Virus record (IMG/VR): IMGVR_UViG_3300044950_000141
Span: 65,670-117,586 of that record
Direction: 5' to 3' (one strand)
Length of the DNA: 51,917 nt
Source of the DNA: a virus
This document shows, piece by piece, positions 43,822 through 51,718 of the stretch. A model generated the notes under the pieces. It had not been told where the DNA came from, did not search any database, and worked only from the letters and a program-made list of their open reading frames with translations. How positions within the stretch are numbered: the first letter of the stretch is position 1; the number at the start of each line of letters is the position of its first letter. The position numbers and the translations under genes were made by a program.

Positions 43822-44356
43822 ATGATACTAATGAATTGTATACAGATAGTATCTTGTTTATGTAATGTTTATTCTTTGCTTTTTTATAACAGTTCTCAGC
43901 AAATACACCATCAGCATCTCTCCTTGATAGAACAAATCTTTCTTGATTCACTATAGATGTATGTACAATGAAGTTATGGCTATCTACATAGCTTAACTTA
44001 ATTATGTTTCCATACAATCTATGTACACCACTGTTCCACAGTTGATCAAATGATATAAAATCATTGTTTAAGTCTTTGATATTGTCCCACAACTCTGGAT
44101 GCATAGTTGTATCATCATCGTTGAAATATATCCAACCCTCTGTTACTAGATTAATTGCTAGGTTTCTTTGTGCATTTCCACATACGCTTTTTACATCCTT
44201 TATACAATAAGCTTCACATTCAGGAATATCAGTTGGAATAGTCTCTGAATCAAACACAACAATCCATCTGTAATTTTCTTTAGGTATGTTAATGCTTTCT
44301 GCAATTCTATGTAAAAAATGAGGTCTACTACAAGGAGTGATAATATTTAAGAACAT
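43820..44356 (-). CDS. GT2/GT-A-like glycosyltransferase
   Basis: 178 residues. NIITPCSRPHFLHRIAESI is a GT-A start and WIYFNDDDTTMHPELW holds the DxD donor/metal site. It is short for a GT2 enzyme (usually 230 or more residues) and may lack the C-terminal acceptor part. Last gene of the leftward operon, overlapping the methyltransferase by 10 bases. Confidence 0.7.
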   Translation of the reverse strand: MFLNIITPCSRPHFLHRIAESINIPKENYRWIVVFDSETIPTDIPECEAYCIKDVKSVCGNAQRNLAINLVTEGWIYFNDDDTTMHPELWDNIKDLNNDFISFDQLWNSGVHRLYGNIIKLSYVDSHNFIVHTSIVNQERFVLSRRDADGVFAENCYKKAKNKHYINKILSVYNSLVS

Positions 44357-45000
44357 GGTTTGTCATTTCTATGTAAAACTAAAAGCTTATCATTGTCCCA
44401 ACCTGGAGAAAACTTTAACTCATGATTAGCCATAATAAATGTAGCAGATGAGAAGTATTCTTTAATGTGATCCATGGCTTCCATGTATCTGTTTTCATCT
44501 TCTCTAAGGAAGATATCTTCGATGATGATTATACCTCCTGGCTTAACACATTTGTATGCTATGTTTAAAAATCTAATCTGATCTTCAAACACGTGTGTAG
44601 AATCTTCTATGATTATGTCAAAGAAGTTATTTTTGTTGAACACATTGTTAAGAGACTGTTCACTGGTAACATCTACATGAGTGTATGTAGCATTGTTAAG
44701 ATTATCACGTATTCCTTTTTGCAACTTATCATCATGATATTCATAACCAAACAATGTTGCATTAGGGAAGTACTCTCTCCAACATAACATAGAATGATTA
44801 TCTAATATACCCACTTCACCTATTGTAATCTCTTTGTAACGAAGATTTGAAAACAATAAGTTATATATGGAAGTGTAAGCATGTCTATGTAAATGAGGAT
44901 GGTTATGATAAGGACACTTGTCTGTAGGATACTTAACAGCAAGTTTACACAAGTCTGTATTAGAATGTGTAGAGTCAATACTTAGTCTATTTATTTGCAT
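44347..45000 (-). CDS. Class I SAM-dependent methyltransferase
   Basis: 217 residues. TIGEVGILDNHSMLCWREYFP stands in place of motif I, ATLFGYEYHD of motif II, and FFDIIIEDSTHVFEDQIRFL with CVKPGGIIIIEDIF is the C-terminal part seen in sugar and macrolide methyltransferases (TylF/macrocin type). It overlaps both glycosyltransferase neighbours (10 and 14 bases), so it probably methylates a sugar they add. Confidence 0.7.
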   Translation of the reverse strand: MQINRLSIDSTHSNTDLCKLAVKYPTDKCPYHNHPHLHRHAYTSIYNLLFSNLRYKEITIGEVGILDNHSMLCWREYFPNATLFGYEYHDDKLQKGIRDNLNNATYTHVDVTSEQSLNNVFNKNNFFDIIIEDSTHVFEDQIRFLNIAYKCVKPGGIIIIEDIFLREDENRYMEAMDHIKEYFSSATFIMANHELKFSPGWDNDKLLVLHRNDKPCS

Positions 45001-45742
45001 TGATAAAATCTTTTAACAATTCTGAATAATCTTTATCCCAATGAGGATTTAGTTTAACTTCTCCTGTAGGAATCTTTCCTAAACGTCTTTCAGATTCAAT
45101 GTGAGCACTGTGTCTTTGTATAGCATTGAGTTTTTTAGGATGGTCTGTACCTTCTCCACTCATGTGGTATCCTCTTCCTCCCCACATGTAAAACCAGCTA
45201 GCTTCTTCTTTAGGTGGAGTAGCAAATAGTCTACCTCCATGTTTATGTAGTCTTTCAATGAAAGTCATATCATATCCAGCATTTTCAAGAGGATGTCCCC
45301 CTATTGCTTTCCAAGCTGCTTTTCTAAACACAAGACCAGAATTACCTATCCAACCAACTTGCTCAATACCTGTAATGTGACACAACACACCTATTTGCCA
45401 ATGAAGTATGTTAACTTCTTCTGTCATGTATTTAGCTACATTCTTTAAATGGTGTGGTAGAGCTACGTCATCATCGTCCCATTGACATATAATATCTCCT
45501 TGACACAGTTCTGTAGCAAAGTTTTCTTTCTCTCCTATGGTCTCAAAGGTCTTAACTAGGTTAACTATCTTAACTTGAGGATGCTCAAATATAAGAGTTT
45601 GTAAGGCATAGTCATTTACTATGATAAGTTCGCACTTATCTGCAGGGTAGTCCTGCTTGAGGAAAGACTCAATGCTCTCCTCAAGCGTACTAACCCTTCC
45701 ATAAGTTATACACTTACATGATATAAATGGATGTGAGTTCAT
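44987..45742 (-). CDS. GT2 glycosyltransferase
   Basis: 251 residues. ISCKCITYGRVSTLEESIESFLKQDYP is the GT2 N-terminal signature, ICQWDDDDVALPHHL the DxD site, and WIGNSGLVFRKAAWKAIGG, then GYDMTFIERLHKHGG, the acceptor half with an ExD-like region. An inverting transferase using a nucleotide sugar is expected. Overlaps the methyltransferase by 14 bases. Confidence 0.8.
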   Translation of the reverse strand: MNSHPFISCKCITYGRVSTLEESIESFLKQDYPADKCELIIVNDYALQTLIFEHPQVKIVNLVKTFETIGEKENFATELCQGDIICQWDDDDVALPHHLKNVAKYMTEEVNILHWQIGVLCHITGIEQVGWIGNSGLVFRKAAWKAIGGHPLENAGYDMTFIERLHKHGGRLFATPPKEEASWFYMWGGRGYHMSGEGTDHPKKLNAIQRHSAHIESERRLGKIPTGEVKLNPHWDKDYSELLKDFINANK

Positions 45743-45743
45743 A

Positions 45744-46025
45744 TTACCAGATCATTATTACATCAAATGGAGATACTAATAGAACTTGCTCAGTTTCTGA
45801 TAAGTCTACTAATGGAGCTTTTGCTAAAACACCTGGATCTACCAACACTACATCTCCTGCTTTTATAGTTGATATAGTATCACCCACTGTGTGTACAGTT
45901 AACTTAGAGAACGTCTTAAGCATTTCTCTTTGTAATGATTCTTTTGTGTTCTCATCTACAACAATCTTGTTTTCTTCATTTTGCTTTGGCATCTCTAAAT
46001 AGATGCGATTTCCTAATAGTTTCAT
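45744..46025 (-). CDS. GroES-like co-chaperonin
   Basis: 93 residues. Starts KLLGNRIYLEMPK and has VHTVGDTISTIKAGDVVLVDPG, matching the roof and core strands of Cpn10 (GD-x-V-KxGD-x-V), with a final VSPFDVIMIW. The mobile-loop position (around residues 20-35) is charged and does not show the usual GGI hydrophobic tip, so partner binding may differ. Phage GroES-like proteins help the host GroEL fold capsid protein. The sequence is divergent and the call is moderate. Confidence 0.6.
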   Translation of the reverse strand: MKLLGNRIYLEMPKQNEENKIVVDENTKESLQREMLKTFSKLTVHTVGDTISTIKAGDVVLVDPGVLAKAPLVDLSETEQVLLVSPFDVIMIW

Positions 46026-46026
46026 G

Positions 46027-46290
46027 TTATTTATTTGCTAGGTTATGGAATCTTTCAATGTCGTTACCACTTAATGTGATTTCTGTTTGGAAAGTGTTAC
46101 GTTCCCTTTTGGAACCAACCACTTTACCATTTTTAACATCAGGTACTTGTTCAGAACGCTCATGTATGTCATCTAATACAAGGATTACTTTGTTTTCATC
46201 TATTTGCATAGACCTAACTACCTTGTTAATGTTAAAACTGTCTGTGTAGATCTTTCCATCTACTTCTCTTGTGTAAAAGAATAAATTCAT
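46027..46290 (-). CDS. Hypothetical small protein
   Basis: 87 residues, beta-rich start (MNLFFYTREVDGKIYTDSFN) and a C-terminal ERNTFQTEITLSGNDIERF pattern. One base separates its end from the GroES-like ATG, and one base separates its ATG from the upstream stop. No function recognised; a soluble accessory protein in the replication/early operon. Confidence 0.65.
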   Translation of the reverse strand: MNLFFYTREVDGKIYTDSFNINKVVRSMQIDENKVILVLDDIHERSEQVPDVKNGKVVGSKRERNTFQTEITLSGNDIERFHNLANK

Positions 46291-46291
46291 G

Positions 46292-46552
46292 TTAATTTTG
46301 ATTTGGGTTATTTAATATTGCCATTCTTTGGACTAAAACACCTTCATACATTTGCATAGATGCTAATTGCTCTTCTAGTAAACGTGAATGTCTGTAGTTT
46401 AATGCTTTAAATTCAGAATTCATTGTTATGAAGATTTTTAACTTTTCAATCTTCTCTGATAATTGAAGTCTTTCAATGTGAAGTTTAGATTGTAAAGGTA
46501 AATCTACTTCTTGTTTTTCTTCTGGAACATTATCCCATTCTGATGCAATCAT
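46292..46552 (-). CDS. Helical protein, crAss-phage conserved type
   Basis: 86 residues. Begins MIASEWDNVPEEKQEVDLPLQ and continues as a helical coiled coil (ERLQLSEKIEKLKIFI... LLEEQLASMQMYEGVL). I associate this pattern with a small conserved protein of crAss-like phages (crAss001_48-related), recalled rather than checked. Overlaps the upstream gene by 4 bases. Confidence 0.6.
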   Translation of the reverse strand: MIASEWDNVPEEKQEVDLPLQSKLHIERLQLSEKIEKLKIFITMNSEFKALNYRHSRLLEEQLASMQMYEGVLVQRMAILNNPNQN

Positions 46553-47004
46553 TTGGTTATATTTATTTGGTTATAAAAAGAATTTGTTAAATGTTGCACT
46601 TCATATGCAAACGCTTCCTCTGTATCTGAATTAAGTCCCATACCTACCCAGTACATTATGTTCAAAGTTGTATGAAATATCTCATGTGCTATGACACCTT
46701 GATCTTCTGTGTTAGCCATCCATATGATAGGAGACTTACCATCTATTGTAGAAAATGATACAGCTCTAGCATCAAAGTCTGCAGATGTCACTGTACTATC
46801 TAAGTTCTCACGTACATATTTAGTGGCAAATGCTATGTCTTCTGTAATAAGAACTTTGACATCAAGATCAAACGTGTCTCCTTTTAATATAAAGAGTTGA
46901 TACTTAGTAGTTAGTTCAGATGGTGCAATCTCTGTAAGTTTAAATACAGTAAATATTACCACTCCTGCTAATGTTAGACCAATTGCCCAATTAACTAATT
47001 TCAT
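46549..47004 (-). CDS. Membrane-anchored zincin-like protein
   Basis: 151 residues. N-terminal hydrophobic segment (NWAIGLTLAGVVIFTVF), then a domain with GVIAHEIFH (HExxH at 107-111) and NSDTEEAFAYEV, in which Glu 129 or 130 can be the third metal ligand. The motif spacing fits a small metallopeptidase exposed outside the cytoplasm, but the core is short and activity is unproven. Overlaps the HNH gene by 14 bases. Confidence 0.6.
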   Translation of the reverse strand: MKLVNWAIGLTLAGVVIFTVFKLTEIAPSELTTKYQLFILKGDTFDLDVKVLITEDIAFATKYVRENLDSTVTSADFDARAVSFSTIDGKSPIIWMANTEDQGVIAHEIFHTTLNIMYWVGMGLNSDTEEAFAYEVQHLTNSFYNQINITK

Positions 47005-47419
47005 ATTTCTTTTTTAATAGTTCACGTCTTTTGTTTACTTCTTCATATCTTGTTGGGTCCATCTCTACCTGGTCATGTTCTTCCCATGTCAAAAGTATAA
47101 TATTTTCTTCATCTAAACTAGCTTCAGGATATTTTTCTTTTGGTAAAATGTGATGGAAATAAACTGAAAGGGGCTCCCCAACTAAAGGGAGTCCACTAAC
47201 TTCAGATAAATGTAGTCTCTTCTTCCATATTTGTAAGAAAAACTCTCTCATTTCTTTAATTCTATCAGCCATCATTTCATCATATATCTCTTTAGCAACC
47301 CCAGATAGTTTTACCTTTCTCATGGGTTTACCATTTGACATAAGTTGTTTTCTAGGCTTGTGCTTAAAACAGTATTCTCCCTCACAGTTTTTACCACATG
47401 TCTTACATTGTGCTTTCAT
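46991..47419 (-). CDS. HNH / NinG-like endonuclease
   Basis: 142 residues. N-terminal zinc-ribbon-like CKTCGKNCEGEYCFKH, then a basic helix, and VYFHHILPKEKYP...DEENIILLTWEEHDQVE, the HNH catalytic region with HH and later His. It resembles NinG-type recombination nucleases and other phage HNH proteins that process DNA during replication or packaging. Its ATG overlaps the stop of the upstream frame (TAATG), which is the main evidence that the upstream 60-codon frame is real coding. Confidence 0.75.
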   Translation of the reverse strand: MKAQCKTCGKNCEGEYCFKHKPRKQLMSNGKPMRKVKLSGVAKEIYDEMMADRIKEMREFFLQIWKKRLHLSEVSGLPLVGEPLSVYFHHILPKEKYPEASLDEENIILLTWEEHDQVEMDPTRYEEVNKRRELLKKKYEIS

Positions 47420-47601
47420 TACATTGTTGATGCTGTAGTTAATGTATATGAGTTAGATGTAGGAGCACTGCTAGCTGTAAATGTATTTATTACATTATTT
47501 GTACTATAAGTGCCTCCACATACGTATTGTCCAACATTAGTTCCATTCTTGAGGTATCTATCGCTAGATCCCCTGTTGGTGTAATAAGATGGAACATTTA
47601 A
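47419..47601 (-). CDS. 60-codon frame reached only by a -1 frameshift
   Basis: Reading from 47601 on the - strand gives LNVPSYYTNRGSSDRYL...LTTASTM and a TAA that overlaps the HNH ATG. The protein has normal composition and a beta-rich Thr/Ser end. No ATG, GTG or TTG starts it, but it is exactly the -1 continuation of the preceding gene from the AAATTTT stretch. Either it is the product of ribosomal frameshifting or a gene that lost its start. Confidence 0.5.
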   Translation of the reverse strand, partial: LNVPSYYTNRGSSDRYLKNGTNVGQYVCGGTYSTNNVINTFTASSAPTSNSYTLTTASTM

Positions 47602-47798
47602 AAATTTCTTACCAAGATTTGAACGTTATCTGAGTTCTCAGCAAACTCTTCAGGAATTTCTCTAGTAATTTTAAACACAAGGTCTTTCTCTGATTTTGCT
47701 AAGGCAAACTTAGGTTCAATGATAATTTGTGAATCTACATAATTGTCATCTGTGTCATGCTTGTGAAAAAGCACTGTGTACTGGAATAAACTTTTCAT
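47598..47798 (-). CDS. Conserved small protein ending at a slippery site
   Basis: 66 residues. KITREIPEEFAENSDNVQILVRNF resembles the end of small phage proteins (AREIPEEY...QILIRPF), so the zero-frame product looks complete. The last sense codons and stop are AGA-AAT-TTT-TAA, which includes a textbook X-XXY-YYZ heptamer (A-AAT-TTT). Confidence 0.65.
   Translation of the reverse strand: MKSLFQYTVLFHKHDTDDNYVDSQIIIEPKFALAKSEKDLVFKITREIPEEFAENSDNVQILVRNF
47601..47607 (-). promoter_or_regulatory. Candidate -1 frameshift heptamer
   Basis: AAATTTT in the zero frame as A-AAT-TTT immediately before the TAA stop. Slipping back by one gives AAA-TTT-TTA and continues into the 60-codon frame. A hairpin with a GCGA loop lies about 27 bases downstream, further than usual for a stimulator. 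Confidence 0.45.
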
Positions 47799-47816
47799 TT
47801 TTGTTTATTTTAATTG

Positions 47817-48269
47817 TTATTTAATACCTGTTGATCCAAAGCCTCCCTCACCTCTTTCAGAGTTCTCTAGCTCAGGCACCACTTCAAAAGCTATAGGTAT
47901 TACAGGTTCAAAAAATATTTGACCCACTCTATCACCTACATTATAAGGAAATGATGTAAAACCATTATGAGATCCTAAAGGAACAGGGATTTGTGTAAAG
48001 ATTGCCATCCACTCTCCTCTATAATCAGCATCAATTATACCAAAGGAGTTATTCATCATCCAGAAATGTTTAGTTAAGTTACTGCGTGGAACTAGGATGC
48101 CTTTATATCCCTTAGGGATTTCAGTTTTAAATCCAAGTCCTACAGCCACCTTACCTTCTTCTTTACTTGTGATGCTATGTGCGTATACATCATAGCAAGC
48201 AGCATCAGAGGATGCCTTAAATGGCATGTTTGCATCCTCTGTTGTCTTTTGTAGTTTAATTTTCAACAT
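47817..48269 (-). CDS. dut: dUTPase (trimeric type)
   Basis: 150 residues. Motif I SSDAACYDVYA, motif II-like LVPRSNLTKH, motif III FGIIDADYRGEW with the catalytic Asp-x-Asp-Tyr, and the C-terminal motif V GEGGFGSTG are all present in order. It hydrolyses dUTP to dUMP and PPi, keeping uracil out of phage DNA and feeding dTMP synthesis. Start overlaps the recA stop by 14 bases. Confidence 0.9.
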   Translation of the reverse strand: MLKIKLQKTTEDANMPFKASSDAACYDVYAHSITSKEEGKVAVGLGFKTEIPKGYKGILVPRSNLTKHFWMMNNSFGIIDADYRGEWMAIFTQIPVPLGSHNGFTSFPYNVGDRVGQIFFEPVIPIAFEVVPELENSERGEGGFGSTGIK

Positions 48270-49293
48270 CTGCTAATTCAATTTTAGGTTCTTCAACTTG
48301 TTTAATTTTGTTTACAATACTATTTCTAATATCATTATAAAACTCTTCATTATCTAATAACATGCGTTTGAATTCTTCAAGGTTGTATTTAACATCATTG
48401 AACGTCATTGTCTGGCCATACTTTCTACCAAGTTCAAACTCATTAAGAAGGTCCATGATTTCTTTCACTTTATCAATACCTACACCATACACAATCTCAA
48501 ATGTAGTCATTCTAAATGGAGGACTCATTCTATTCTTAGCACACTTCACTTTAGTAATATTACCATAAGTTACATCACCATCTTTAGCAGCTGACTTACT
48601 GACTTCTATACGAGCATCAGATGCAAACTTTAATGCATGTCCACCTTGTGTTGTAGTTGGATTACCAAACATCACACCAATCTTCTCACGATATTGAGAG
48701 ATGACAATAACACATGTATTGTGTATGGATATTGCAGATTTTAGTTTTGAATACACACTGCTATTCAATCTAGCTTTCAAACCAATTGATGAATCACCCA
48801 CTTCACCATCTAATACCTTCTTAGGAATTAATGATGAGTCTGAGTCAATGATTACAAGATCCACTTCATTAGTCTTAATCATTTCTAATGCAATATTAAA
48901 TCCTTCTTCACCACAACTTGGTTGAGAGATTAACATGTCTGCAGTGTTTACACCAATTGCTTCAAAGTAATTTTTATCTACAGCATGTTCGCCATCAATG
49001 TAAACCACTTTACCTCCTGCCTTCTGACATTCAGCAACAGCATGACCACATATAGTAGACTTACCTGAACCTTCCCATCCCATCAATTCATATAATTTTC
49101 CTTTAACAAATCCACCAGTACCTAATGTAATCCAATCAAATCCAATTGAACCTGTACTAATAATGTCATAGTGACCATCTGTTTTGGAATCTAGTGCAAG
49201 AACTGTTCCTACACCATATGCTTTGTTTAATTTATCCAAAGCGTCTTGGAGTTTAGAGACACCACTGTCTGTTTGTTTTACTGCTTTCGCCAT
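48256..49293 (-). CDS. recA: RecA-family recombinase
   Basis: 345 residues from the ATG at 49293 (MAKAVKQTDSG...). The upstream in-frame extension to 49449 crosses a terminator and promoter and is rejected. Walker A GWEGSGKST (residues 73-80), Walker B LVIIDSDSSL, and the L2-like GNPTTTQGGHAL are present. It pairs homologous strands in recombination-dependent replication and repair. A little shorter than bacterial RecA, with an acidic end (LADVEN). Confidence 0.9.
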   Translation of the reverse strand: MAKAVKQTDSGVSKLQDALDKLNKAYGVGTVLALDSKTDGHYDIISTGSIGFDWITLGTGGFVKGKLYELMGWEGSGKSTICGHAVAECQKAGGKVVYIDGEHAVDKNYFEAIGVNTADMLISQPSCGEEGFNIALEMIKTNEVDLVIIDSDSSLIPKKVLDGEVGDSSIGLKARLNSSVYSKLKSAISIHNTCVIVISQYREKIGVMFGNPTTTQGGHALKFASDARIEVSKSAAKDGDVTYGNITKVKCAKNRMSPPFRMTTFEIVYGVGIDKVKEIMDLLNEFELGRKYGQTMTFNDVKYNLEEFKRMLLDNEEFYNDIRNSIVNKIKQVEEPKIELADVEN

Positions 49294-49310
49294 AATTGTT
49301 AATTTTGTAT

Positions 49311-49319
49311 ACAAATTTA
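49311..49319 (-). promoter_or_regulatory. Possible -7 element for recA
   Basis: On the - strand TAAATTTGT matches TANNTTTG; transcription would begin just before the recA ATG. There is no exact TTG at the -33 distance (a TGG is there). Confidence 0.45.
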
Positions 49320-49344
49320 CTATTTTTCTCTGATATTTCCATAC

Positions 49345-49408
49345 TTTTTCGTTAAAAAATAAAGCCCCCAAGATAGAAATCCCAGGGGCTGACACAATTA
49401 ACGAAAAA
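49345..49408 (-). terminator. Nested double-stem terminator between DUF5522 and recA
   Basis: Outer perfect 11-bp repeat TTTTTCGTTAA (49345-49355) / TTAACGAAAAA (49398-49408) encloses an inner AGCCCC / GGGGCT stem (49363-49368, 49385-49390). On the - strand the inner stem is followed by TTATTTTTT. It ends the RNR-DUF5522 transcript. Confidence 0.75.
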
Positions 49409-49415
49409 CAGAGAT

Positions 49416-49449
49416 GCAAACATACGCATATAAATGCATACACACGCAA
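49416..49449 (-). promoter_or_regulatory. Possible promoter just upstream of a terminator
   Basis: On the - strand TTG (49449-49447), 22 bases, TATGTTTGC (49424-49416). It would start a transcript near 49409 that runs straight into the terminator, leaving about 60-70 bases: a possible small RNA, or a chance match in AT-rich DNA. Confidence 0.3.
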
Positions 49450-49455
49450 AATATT

Positions 49456-49635
49456 TTATCCTTTATTATCATCTGCTATCATTTGGTTACCCTTGATAAC
49501 AGGTTTTTCATATGGACAGTGTCTGCAGTTATTACCACAGCACTCTCCTTTCTCTCTGAGATAGCTTTCTGTAAAGATTACAAAACCATCTTCCAGATAG
49601 TAATCAATGTCTTTTATAAAATCTTTCTTTTCCAT
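49456..49635 (-). CDS. DUF5522 small Cys-rich protein
   Basis: 59 residues from the ATG at 49635 (MEKKDFIKDIDYY); an upstream start inside the RNR gene is rejected. YYLEDGFVIFTESYLREKGECCGNNCRHCPY is the DUF5522 pattern with a CC-x3-C-x2-C cluster likely to bind zinc or iron-sulfur. It follows the RNR stop by one base, so a link to nucleotide reduction is possible. Confidence 0.75.
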   Translation of the reverse strand: MEKKDFIKDIDYYLEDGFVIFTESYLREKGECCGNNCRHCPYEKPVIKGNQMIADDNKG

Positions 49636-49636
49636 A

Positions 49637-51634
49637 TTATTGTATTTCACAAGCACCACCAGCACAAGCTGCCACTTGACTAAATTCAACATTGTCATCT
49701 ATTTCCATCACCTTGTTTAAGTCTATGGCTTTCAATGTGTTAATGCGTACATTGTATTCATCTTCTGTAATGTCTTCAAAAGGAGCTTGCTTATATGTAT
49801 GATCAAATGCTGGTAATACAGAAAGACCATTATAGAATTCTCTATTCTCCCACATCCATTGACCTACAGCATCCCACTCATCATAGTTATAATTAGCCAA
49901 ATCATGTTTCATTACATCTGACGCACTATGTCCTTCTGATAAATAACCATTTTCATCACCAATGTCATACCTTTCTTTTACTGTTTCTAGAGAAAGAAAT
50001 TGATCCATTTTATAAGTTCTATTTTTATCAATTGATATTGTAGCACTTACGTTATGTGTATTAGGACCATTTACATGGCCTGCTCTCACCCATTCTGTAG
50101 AGAATCTCTTAACACGCTCTAATGTATCAATTGCTGTCTCTGTTCTCAAGATAGATCCTTCTGGAGCCTTAACAGGAATTCTTACACATATTGTATCTTT
50201 AGGACGTAACACATCATCTTCAACTAGTTCAGGATGGTTAATCTCTAAGTATAAAGCTAAGTCTTCTGTCTTGTTAAATCTCATTGTTCTTAAGTAGTGT
50301 GGAGCATGCCAAGCATGAATACCACTTGCTGTACCTAAAACTAATGATGTAGTTCCTGAAGGTTTGATACATGTAATACGAGCTGCTTCGTTGGTGCCAA
50401 TAATCTCAGTGATTAATTGGTTTGTCTTCTTAGCAATAGCTGCTGCCACTTCTAGATTGTATTTCAATACTTCACCAGAAGCAATACCAGTCATTCCTAT
50501 GCCTAATAGAGCGTCTCTGAAGGTTGTCATCTTCCATACGTCACGTAGATAATGAAAGTCTGTAAAACCTGCCTGCAATGTACCAAAGAATGCAGCTGCT
50601 GTCACTCTATCATTAAGATCTTCTTGACATGTGATGTCAGATACATTCACTTCACATAGGTTACAGAACTGATAGGGTCTCAAAGCAATCTCACAACAAG
50701 GATTAGTTCCCCAATCTCTATCATTAGTCCAATAGATACCTGGTTCACCAGAACCAGAAGCTTCAATTCTTTTCCATAGAGCGTTAAACTCTTCTTCACC
50801 TACTGATTCTCTCTCTAACACTGCAGAGTTATTAGCTCTACCTCTTTGTTCATTTAGTTCCCACCAGTTACCATACTTACATGTAATCATCTCTTCATCG
50901 TCATGGCTGAATAGAGCAATCATTGCTGATCTTCTAATACCACCAGCTAACACAGAGTTTGCAATGTAACATAAGATGTCATGAGACTCTAATGGTGTAA
51001 GCTTTGATCCATGTTCTTTACGCTCCATAATAGCATCAATGTGTGCTAAACAGATCTTTAATGGTTCTGGACCAGGTGCTTTACCTCCTGCAGTCACTAA
51101 TCTAGCTCCTTTGTGTCTAATAGCTCTAAAGTCAAACTTAGGCTTAAGACCTCCCTCAAAGTAAAACTTCATCAAGACCTTCACAGCATCAGCCCAGCCC
51201 ATAATACTGTCTTCAATAAGCCAGTTTCTGTGCTTGTAACGCTCATGCTTAATAATTGTAGGTAGTTGGTCTACGTGGTGCTTTTGTACAGAATAACCTA
51301 CACCTGTACCTCCTAATAATAGAAACATAGTCTCACTGAAGCTATGAACACTATCAATTGGTAGGAAACAACAGTTGTAGATACGTGAGTTGTTCACTTC
51401 AGCTGCAGGTCCTGCAAACTGTAGAGCTCTCATAGAAGGAAGGACTTTCTTCTTTCTGATAAATGTAGCACTGTCTTTGATTTCTTGTTCTAGATTAGGA
51501 TACTTCTTAACCATCATGTTCTCATATCTGTCTACTATCTCGTCCCAGGTCTCTCTTCTTTTTAGTTCAGGGATGTACTTTGCGTACTTACTAAAAATGG
51601 TAATTTTGCTCAAGGCTTCTAATCCTAAATCCAT
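49637..51634 (-). CDS. nrdJ: Class II (B12-dependent) ribonucleoside-triphosphate reductase
   Basis: 665 residues. N-terminal SRIYNCCFLPID carries the first redox Cys. TNPCCEIALRPYQFCNLCE holds the radical site: N311-x-C313-x-E315 with the partner Cys 324 eleven residues later, the spacing of monomeric RTPR. IKPSGTTSLVLGTASGIH is the phosphate-binding loop. The C-terminal ACAGGACEIQ has the Cys657-x4-Cys662 reducing pair. It makes deoxynucleotides using adenosylcobalamin and needs no oxygen. It is slightly short for the family (about 740). Its promoter sits inside the upstream terminator. Confidence 0.9.
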   Translation of the reverse strand: MDLGLEALSKITIFSKYAKYIPELKRRETWDEIVDRYENMMVKKYPNLEQEIKDSATFIRKKKVLPSMRALQFAGPAAEVNNSRIYNCCFLPIDSVHSFSETMFLLLGGTGVGYSVQKHHVDQLPTIIKHERYKHRNWLIEDSIMGWADAVKVLMKFYFEGGLKPKFDFRAIRHKGARLVTAGGKAPGPEPLKICLAHIDAIMERKEHGSKLTPLESHDILCYIANSVLAGGIRRSAMIALFSHDDEEMITCKYGNWWELNEQRGRANNSAVLERESVGEEEFNALWKRIEASGSGEPGIYWTNDRDWGTNPCCEIALRPYQFCNLCEVNVSDITCQEDLNDRVTAAAFFGTLQAGFTDFHYLRDVWKMTTFRDALLGIGMTGIASGEVLKYNLEVAAAIAKKTNQLITEIIGTNEAARITCIKPSGTTSLVLGTASGIHAWHAPHYLRTMRFNKTEDLALYLEINHPELVEDDVLRPKDTICVRIPVKAPEGSILRTETAIDTLERVKRFSTEWVRAGHVNGPNTHNVSATISIDKNRTYKMDQFLSLETVKERYDIGDENGYLSEGHSASDVMKHDLANYNYDEWDAVGQWMWENREFYNGLSVLPAFDHTYKQAPFEDITEDEYNVRINTLKAIDLNKVMEIDDNVEFSQVAACAGGACEIQ

Positions 51635-51656
51635 GTTAATTTGTGTTTTATTAGTT

Positions 51657-51692
51657 AAAAAATGAAGGGCTGCAAATCTACTGCAACCCTTC
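51657..51692 (-). terminator. Intrinsic terminator upstream of the RNR gene
   Basis: On the - strand GAAGGGTTGCA pairs with TGCAGCCCTTC (11 bp, one G:U, 7-base loop), followed by ATTTTTT. It would stop transcription coming from the right-edge gene. Confidence 0.8.
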
Positions 51693-51703
51693 TAATAAAC
51701 CAA
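51672..51703 (-). promoter_or_regulatory. Promoter nested in the terminator loop (RNR operon)
   Basis: On the - strand TTG (51703-51701), 20 bases, TAGATTTGC (51680-51672), an exact TANNTTTG. The -7 element lies in the loop and right arm of the terminator, so a new transcript would begin past the left arm and escape it. Confidence 0.6.
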
Positions 51704-51718
51704 GAGAATTTGAAAATT

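Noticed and set aside
47490-47597. 35-codon ATG frame starting right after the 66-residue gene
   Set aside because: Its end does not meet the HNH start, whereas the other frame ends exactly at the TAATG junction and has more protein-like composition.
49294-49449. N-terminal extension of RecA
   Set aside because: It crosses a strong terminator and a promoter element and has no RecA-like sequence; the ATG at 49293 fits the family.
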